A stretch of 64,000 bases of DNA, taken from Narthecium ossifragum (Eukaryota > Streptophyta > Magnoliopsida > Dioscoreales > Nartheciaceae). The stretch is from positions 12,908,010 to 12,972,009 of the forward strand of contig OY986972.1 of NCBI GenBank assembly GCA_963920575.1, given 5' to 3'. Below, one piece after another: positions 57,891 through 64,000 of the stretch (its first letter is position 1; each line of letters begins with the position of its first letter). Below the pieces are notes generated by a model. That model saw only the letters and a list, made by a program, of their open reading frames with translations. It had not been told where the DNA came from and did no database searches. The position numbers and the translations under genes are program-made.

Positions 57891-58251
57891 ATTTACTGTC
57901 TTGGCATCCAGACTGCGCCATCAGTACTAAAATTGTCGTAACTTCCTCTAGGAAACTCGGAATCATGAACCGTAAAATTCCCCAGAAACTAGACTTCAAG
58001 AGCTTTCTAACCATATATGGCACATCATCTGGTTCTTCCTGAGCAGGTACAGATTAATCTTCAAAGATGGCCCACCTTTGCTCCTTTGACTTCGAAGGTT
58101 CTTTATTTGTTCGTTTTAGCACCAAACATGATCTAATCGTCATTGAAGGCTCTTATACCTGAAATACATCATAGACTATCAAAATAGCATTGCTCGGAGA
58201 CTAACAAGACCTAGTTGAAAGGGTGATTTGTGCACTTTTCACGTCTTATCA

Positions 58252-61200
58252 TGATACAAGAGCAACAGTCTTGCTTGCCTAGTTATACTGTCAGCCCGAC
58301 CATTCAACTCCCTATTTATATGTAGGAAGGACACACTCTTAAGAGAACTAGACAAGGCCCAGATACTTTGCAATACACTGATGCAATGTCCAATCCAAGG
58401 TATAGAGCCAGCCACCATTCCAATTGCAAAGCATGAATCACTCTCAACTATCACTTGGTTCACTCCTCTCTGCTTAGTAGTCTTTATTGCCATTAAAATT
58501 GCTAAAAGCTCACTCCTCTCTGCTTAACAGTAGAAACTGCTATGCCAGTATCAGATTCTTGTCAGAGGACCACATCCTCCATATCACAGTATACCAGGCC
58601 AAGTCCAACAATACCAGTACTGCTATCAAAAGAGTTATCAACTTGATACCTTTCCCCTTCCCAACTAGAACTAGTGTGAGTATTTCTGCCAACAGATCTC
58701 AACACTTCAAACTCTTTAACTTGCCATACAATTCTTCGTATAATTCCAAACAAGTCAAGACTTTCCCCACCATGCACGAAAGAGCATCTCTGCTTCCAGA
58801 TGATCCACATACCATATGCCACTATCATCTCCAACTTAAAACATCTCTTGTCCTTTCCCCTTCTTCTCAGTATTTTAAAGAAAGATTCTAAATTCATATC
58901 CTTGTAATGTAGACCGAACCAGTTAAACACACCCCTCCACACTGCCTTGACAAATTCACAACCAGAAAAAATATGTTCCACTATCTCATCCTCGCATTGG
59001 CATCTCTTGCAAGTTTTGTCCTCCACTAAACTCAACTTCCAAAGCCTTACAAGGGATGGGATCTTACCATGAGCCAACTTCCAAATAAACTGCTGAATCC
59101 TAGGCCCAACAGGAATGTGCCAAACATTCCACCAAAAAGCTATTTCTTCTTCAGATATACTCTCGGATTTTAATGCCTTAATGCACTTATAGCAAGAGGA
59201 TGAGGATACCTCCCTAGATGCACTCCATTTCCACCTTGGCTTTGCATTAGTACCTTCAGCTAATATTGGTACCTGTAAAATAGCTACAACAAGAGAGTTA
59301 TGGAACAAGAACTTTAACATCTAGACATTCCAATCTCCCCAATCGGTTATCAAGTCGCCAACTTTCAGATTATTGATAGACTCATTTACCACCATAGGGC
59401 AAGGCAAATCAATCAAGGGACCCTCCAGAACCCACCAGTCCCTTAAAACACTTAGCTGACTCTGCTTTTCTACCTGCCACTTTAAGCCTCTTCTCAAAAG
59501 ACTAGATGTCTTACACAGAGATCTCCACAAAGCAGATGCTCTGGACGGTGCTTTGTGATTAAGCAAGCTGCTCTCTTTATCCTCAAAGCCAGCTGAAAAG
59601 CTTCAAGATCCTTAAATCCTAAGCCACCCTCAATCTTGTGCTTGCAGATCTTCTCCCTAGCTACAGAATTAAGTCCACCCTTCTGGCGCATGGTAACGTG
59701 GACCTCTCTATAGGAGAGACAACCAGATTTCTCAAGGGGAGAAACCAAAAACCCTAACTTTCATTAATCATCAAAAACTCCCTTACAAACCCTAACTCCT
59801 CCTTTTTTAGGTTTAAGGAAAGACCAGACCAACTCAAACATTGGCTCAAACATCATTATCCTAATCCAAGTACTAAACCCGGAATTCCAAGAGGAGAAAA
59901 CCTACTAGAAATAGGAAATTTGCCAAAAATAGAAAGACCCGAACAAACTGCCTAAAAAGGAAAGTTTTTCACAAAAACTGAATTTTAAGCCAAAAGAAAA
60001 GGAATTTGGAGATTCGGAGGTCAAGATCATGGAGAGATCTTCGATTAGACACCCGGATCGAAAGTTATGCCCATCCGACGGTCGGGGTCACCCGGAGATC
60101 TGAGTTGGACGGATGGAGTCCGAACGCATACGGATCACCTCGGGAGCTGCTCCGGATCGGACTCGGTCAGGTCCGGGCTTTGTCCTGCATCACCTTCTTA
60201 CCCTGCCATAGGAATCTTTGAGACAAAGCAAAAATTTTGTTCAATACTGTCATATACACAGGAATTGCAGACATAGAGAAAGTAGGAATTGACTGTAAAA
60301 CAGACTTGACCAATGTTGATCTCCCAGCTTCAGCAGGCCTCATTGCTTTCCTTGATGCTAGCTTAGCTTGCACAGACTCAACCAAATAATTGAAATCACA
60401 AACCTTTAACTTCTGCACATTAAGTGGTACTCCCAAGTACTTCCAAGGCCCAAATACCCTCCAAAACCCAGTTTTCCTGCTAACTTTCTGCTTCTCCTCA
60501 CAGAAGTTTTAAGTGAGAATTTGACACTTGACTTGTTCTTGTTAACATCCAACCCAGATAATAGCTGGAACCTTTTCAAAACATTCAGTAGCTTGGCAAC
60601 CTCAAGTCTATTAGCTTTTGTGAAAAATAGACAATCATCTACGAAAAGTAGATGATCAATCTTGAACCTTCCTCTACCCAATTCATTCCCTTCCAATTCA
60701 AATAGGGAATATCTCAACAGCTTAGTCAATACCTCTTGAACCAGTAAGAATAGGTATGGGGACAATGGGTCCCCTTGTCTAAGACCTTTCCTGGCACTGA
60801 AATATCCAGTTGCCTTTCCATTAATAATCAAGGAGAATTTGGTAGTTGTGATACATGTTCTTATCCATTCAATCTAGTATGAAGGAAACCCCATAGCCTC
60901 AAGCACTATAAACAGAAAACCCTAGCTCACTGAGTCGTATGCTACTTTTAAATCTACCTTAACTACCATGTAACTAGACTTCTCAGTTGCAATTCTCATT
61001 GTGTAGAGTATCATGTGCAATACTAATGTTATCCACTATGGATCTCCCATGAATGAAGGCAGATTGTTCCTCACTTACCAACTCCCCTAGATAAGGTTTC
61101 AACCTATTAACCATCACAGTGGTTATGAGTTTATAAATGACATTACATAGGCTTATGGGCCTATAATCTCTCACCTTCTTTGGATGTGGGCACTTGGGCA

Positions 61201-62046
61201 TAAACGAAATAAAGGTCTCATTCCACCCATTTGGTAGTGTATCATTAGTAAAGAAATGCTTAACCAAATCTATCACAGACTCACCAACTAGGTCCCAGTG
61301 TGATATGTATTCTGCAGGGTATCCATCTGGGCCAGGACATTTGAACCTCCCCATTTGATGTAAAGCAACTTTTATTTCTTCAGATGATATTTCCTCCACC
61401 AAGGCCACTTTTCCTTCCTCTGACAACACAAGAAGTGCAGGTAAAGGTAAATTGTTACTGCCAACCTTTTTCCCCAGAGACTCGTATAATGGCCCAAGAA
61501 AGCACCAACAATTCCCTCCTGTGATCTACATTCAGAGCCATTCTCCATGCTCACTTCGACTATCTTAGACATGTGCTCAGTAAAGCCAACTTTTTGGTGG
61601 AAAAACCTGGAATTCTTGTCCCCCCTTCAACCGATTTAGCCCTGCTCTTCTGTTTAACAAACAAATCATGTTGCAGATTCAAAGCAGCGAATTGATTCTT
61701 CAGAGACCTCATTTGCACCTCCTGATCATGTGGGAGAGGAACATCTTCTTCTAAAAGGTATAAACTCTGCAATTGTAGAAATAAATTCCTCTGTGAGTTT
61801 GTCAGATCAAACTCATCCGCCCTATTCCATGACTTAATTGCCTTTTTCACCTCTTTCAGTCTCCATTTAAAAATAAATTGAGCTGAGCCATGTCTTTTCC
61901 TTTTCTAAGCCATCTCTACGGTTCTTCTAAACTCCTCAGTTGGGATCCAGAGCTGTTATAATCTAAAAGGAGTAGGCCCTGCCAAGTTTGTCTCTTGTTC
62001 TAAACAAAGTAAAATTGGCATGTGATCTGAACCCATTTTAGGCAAG
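58252..62046 (-). mobile_element. L1-type LINE, broken
   Basis: Read on the - strand: end of endonuclease (LPKMGSDHMP, about 62045-62015), linker, reverse transcriptase with GPDGYPAEY, MPKCPHPKKVRDYRPISLCN, QSAFIHGRSIVDN, KGLRQGDPLSPYLFLL and the FVDD catalytic motif near 60645, then a zf-RVT segment (WKLAHGKIPSLVRLWKL, CKRCQCEDE) and a C-terminal RNase H (VIVESDSC..NRELNGRAD). Several frameshifts and stops break the frame. The left end meets LTR A and the right end a Mutator-like element, so ORF1, most of the endonuclease and the poly(A) end are missing. A 485-bp insert sits at 59702-60186. Confidence 0.9.
59702..60186. mobile_element. Unclassified 485-bp insertion in the LINE
   Basis: It separates LINE peptides FLWQGKKVM and RQKGGLNSVAREKIC that should be nearly adjacent. 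The junctions share GCAT on both sides. It begins GGTAACGTGGACC on the + strand and ends GGGCTTTGTCCT. The interior has AACCCTAACTTTCATTAATC and GGATCGGACTCGG segments. It could be a solo LTR or TRIM; a 71-codon + strand frame inside is not recognisable. Confidence 0.6.
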
Positions 62047-62895
62047 GAAATTTTTTTAAAATAATATTATTTTAATAAAATATTATTAAAATATGCCTAT
62101 GAAGAAAATATTGATGAAAGTATGCCTAGTTTGGCCACGTCAGCGCCACACTGGCGTGGCCTTTCATTTTTTTAATCCTGCCATTAAAGACGTAACTTCA
62201 AGTTACGTCTACATTAACACCTCAGGAAGCCAAGGGCGGGCGGATAAGAGTGGTCCCTACTAAGACGTAACTTGGAGTTACGTCTATATTAATAAAGACA
62301 TAACTCCAAGTTACGTCATCCGTCGTCATCAACCCCGTGGCCACGGGCCCTTCTCCTTTCCCCAGCCGGTCTCTCCTCCTTCCCCACCCGACCTCCCACC
62401 CGGGCTCTCCTCCTCCTCTTTCCGGCGCTCTCCGCCGCTCTCCGGTGCATCTGCTCGGCGCTCCGCGCGCGGCCCCGCGGCCCGCGGCTCCCCTCGTCCT
62501 TCCCTGTCCATCCACTCCTTCAAGAGGAGTTAAATCTTGAAATTTGCCGGCGATTTTCCGGCGATCTTCCTGCCAAATCTTGCAAGATCCTTTGGCCATT
62601 CTCCATCTTACTTTCCAGTAAGTTTTTATCTTGAAATGTTAGTTCTTGTTGTTGTTGTGTGAGATTTAGGGTTTATATAGTGAAATTAGGGTTTTTTTTA
62701 TAGCATGTCTATTTTTTATTCGAAAATTCATTTTTTAATCATGCTGGTATGATGATTTGGGTAATGGCATTGTTGATAAATTTCATAAATTTCTAGTATT
62801 AATTCAATTAGATTATATGAAACATGTTTTCCATAGAAATTTTTACTATTAACTTGTAATTTCTTTCTAATCGACTCATAATTGTCATCATATTT
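62047..62895 (+). mobile_element. Left terminal region of a Mutator-like element
   Basis: It starts at the break in the LINE with an A/T-only stretch (AAAATAATATTATTTTAATA), then has three inverted-repeat modules built on GACGTAACTT (62190-62317), then a C-rich leader (62340-62520) and a GCCGGCGATTTTCCGGCGATC segment. The right end is beyond the window, so terminal inverted repeats and the 9-bp duplication cannot be tested. The GC-rich 67-125-codon frames here are composition artefacts. Confidence 0.6.
62190..62317. repeat. Three GACGTAACTT inverted-repeat modules
   Basis: Arms GACGTAACTT and AAGTTACGTC around one base at 62190-62210; a second with centre GG at about 62263-62283; a third, GACATAACTCC..AAGTTACGTC, at about 62296-62316. 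Each can form a near-perfect hairpin. Confidence 0.85.
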
Positions 62896-62910
62896 GTGTT
62901 ATTTATAGTG

Positions 62911-64000
62911 ATGGATAATGGCATTGTTCCACTATTGTGTCGGATGGACGGAAATGTAGAATTAAAGGGTAATACGGGTGATATTGAGTACATAGGTGGC
63001 CGAATCAAACCAAGTAGGATACGAAAAAATGCAAGTTATGCGGATTTAAAGGCTTTAATGTTTGATTTAACTGGATACAATTCAAACTATTTTGACATTC
63101 GCATAACTTGTAGATATCCAATGGGAGAAAGCATGTATTGCGGTGTAGAAATAAAGGATGATAGTGATACTAGTGGCATTCTTAGCCTCTATCCAGTCAT
63201 TCCAAGTATACAATTGTTCTTGGTGAAAATTGGTGTCGAAGTCAACAATAACCCTCCAAATAATACGGCATTTGGTGAATTTACATGCCTACTACAACGA
63301 GAAGATGATTCAATGGATAACGTCTCTCTTGGGTCTTATGGTGCTCCCATCTTCGGACACCAGACATCGCAGTAAGTAATTTATTGTCAAACATGTAATT
63401 TTACATCTTGGTTTGCCCTTGTTCATGAGTACGCTTGTGTATGAACATGCAGGCCTTACCGGCAGGAGGATACATGATTGAGTCCTGAATACACGCAAAC
63501 TACTCCGGGTACAAACATGGGACACACACATCATGCTTTTGATGTTGACCCGTCGAGTTTGCTCGGAGGGCACCAATATGATGACAATGTCAGTAGCGGC
63601 CATGGAGATGCTTCTATGCCTTCAACATCTCGAAGGCCCTTGATAGATGTTGATGTCGAGGATTATGATGACGATTGGATCGAGAATACTGCATTGAGCA
63701 ACGAGCCAACACGTCATGATGAAGGTATTGATGATCCAATGCCGCTTACTCCAACACAGTATGAAGAGGAGTTACCAGATGAATTCCCAAATGATGAGTG
63801 GATCGACCGGATGACAATGAATAATACTATACCCGGGGTATTTGAATACCCGACCCCGTTCAATGGTGAATTCTATAAAAAACAAATATTCGACACCAGG
63901 GCATCACTTATGCATGCTCTTCTACAGTACGAGCTTCGGAGGTGTGCAGAACATTGCACTGTCAAGTCCGGGCCGAAGGTGTTGACCATCAAGTACTGTA
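62911..64000 (+). CDS. Mutator-like transposase (MuDR type), 5' part
   Basis: The start ATG at 62911 (MDNGIVPLL) opens exon 1, 62911-63371, with donor CA/GTAAGTAA. The exon gives an N-terminal domain of about 150 residues usual for plant MuDR-like proteins. The obvious acceptor (GCAG, exon from 63453) keeps phase but meets TGA at 63475-63477. A later AG (exon from 63483) also keeps phase and avoids the stop. Exon 2 then runs open to the window end through an acidic linker (DVEDYDDDWIEN, EELPDEFPNDEW) into the beginning of the MuDR DNA-binding domain (FDTRASLMHALLQYELRRC). The catalytic DDE part lies outside. The enzyme would cut and insert the element ends. Intactness depends on which acceptor is used. 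Confidence 0.8.

Larger units (their letters stand above)
55308..58251 (-). mobile_element. LTR retrotransposon A, 5' half
   Basis: On the - strand: 5' LTR (58251-56512), primer site, a short leader and a 333-codon frame, then truncation at the family B LTR. The 3' half and 3' LTR are absent. It lies directly against LINE sequence at 58252, so it inserted into or next to the LINE. The primer-site type places it in the Athila/Tat branch. Confidence 0.8.
56512..58251 (-). repeat. 5' LTR of element A
   Basis: 1740 bp. On the - strand it starts TGATAAGACGTG and ends CAAGTCGTACCA. A TATA box GGGCTATAAATAGG (- strand, about 57608-57622) follows the palindrome array. A 20-bp minisatellite is at 57094-57172. 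The diverged relative is at 19789-21400. Confidence 0.85.

Noticed and set aside
62222..62599. 125-codon - strand and 67-codon + strand frames in the Mutator-like leader
   Set aside because: Arg/Gly/Pro-rich in a C-rich leader and overlapping on both strands. No domain.
1..64000. tRNA, rRNA or other structured RNA genes
   Set aside because: No A-box/B-box pair with a cloverleaf and no rRNA segment was recognised by eye. The only tRNA-like matches are retroelement primer sites.

Overview
The window is plant nuclear DNA from a flowering plant. It holds intron-rich genes for a plant-type PP2A catalytic subunit and a long-chain-base-phosphate phosphatase, plus relics of a nuclear photosystem I gene (psaF) and of a plant monoacylglycerol-lipase/caffeoylshikimate-esterase gene. 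The rest is nested transposable elements typical of a repeat-rich plant genome. The high GC of the psaF relic would suit a monocot or magnoliid, but the species cannot be named from the sequence alone.

Layout. 1-3820: a Ty3/gypsy LTR cut by an inverted solo LTR of a Tekay/Del-like family (644-3066). 4475-14450: PP2A catalytic subunit on the + strand, 11 coding exons and 313 residues, all splice sites canonical. 14784-21400: LTR relics, including a clean solo LTR (17073-18714, target duplication ATGCC) inside an older LTR. 21594-25034: LPPD/SPP1-type phosphatase on the - strand, 8 coding exons and 409 residues, convergent with PP2A. 25385-30800: two inverted MITE-like copies, one split by a smaller MITE and by an Athila-like derivative (target duplication TGTTT).

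31031-54249: a GC-rich composite stretch split by an 18.7-kb Tekay-like element (31657-50329, target duplication CTCTC). That element is itself split by a gag-protease-only Athila-like element with a 1097-codon open frame (35979-45304). To its right lie the GC-rich array with the psaF relic, a short Helitron with a textbook 3' end (52068-53042), and the esterase relic. 54249-62046: a truncated LTR, the 5' half of another LTR element with a 333-codon frame, and an L1-type LINE broken by other insertions. 62047-64000: the start of a Mutator-like transposase gene that runs off the window.

Only the PP2A and LPPD genes look like working host genes. They are not functionally linked by anything visible. 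The most interesting structure is in the repeats: recombination footprints in both Athila-like elements, a stem-loop with compensating base changes near the start of three related LTRs, and arrays of GATCGATC-centred palindromes in unrelated LTR families, in one family just upstream of a TATA box. I found no new enzymatic or defence system.
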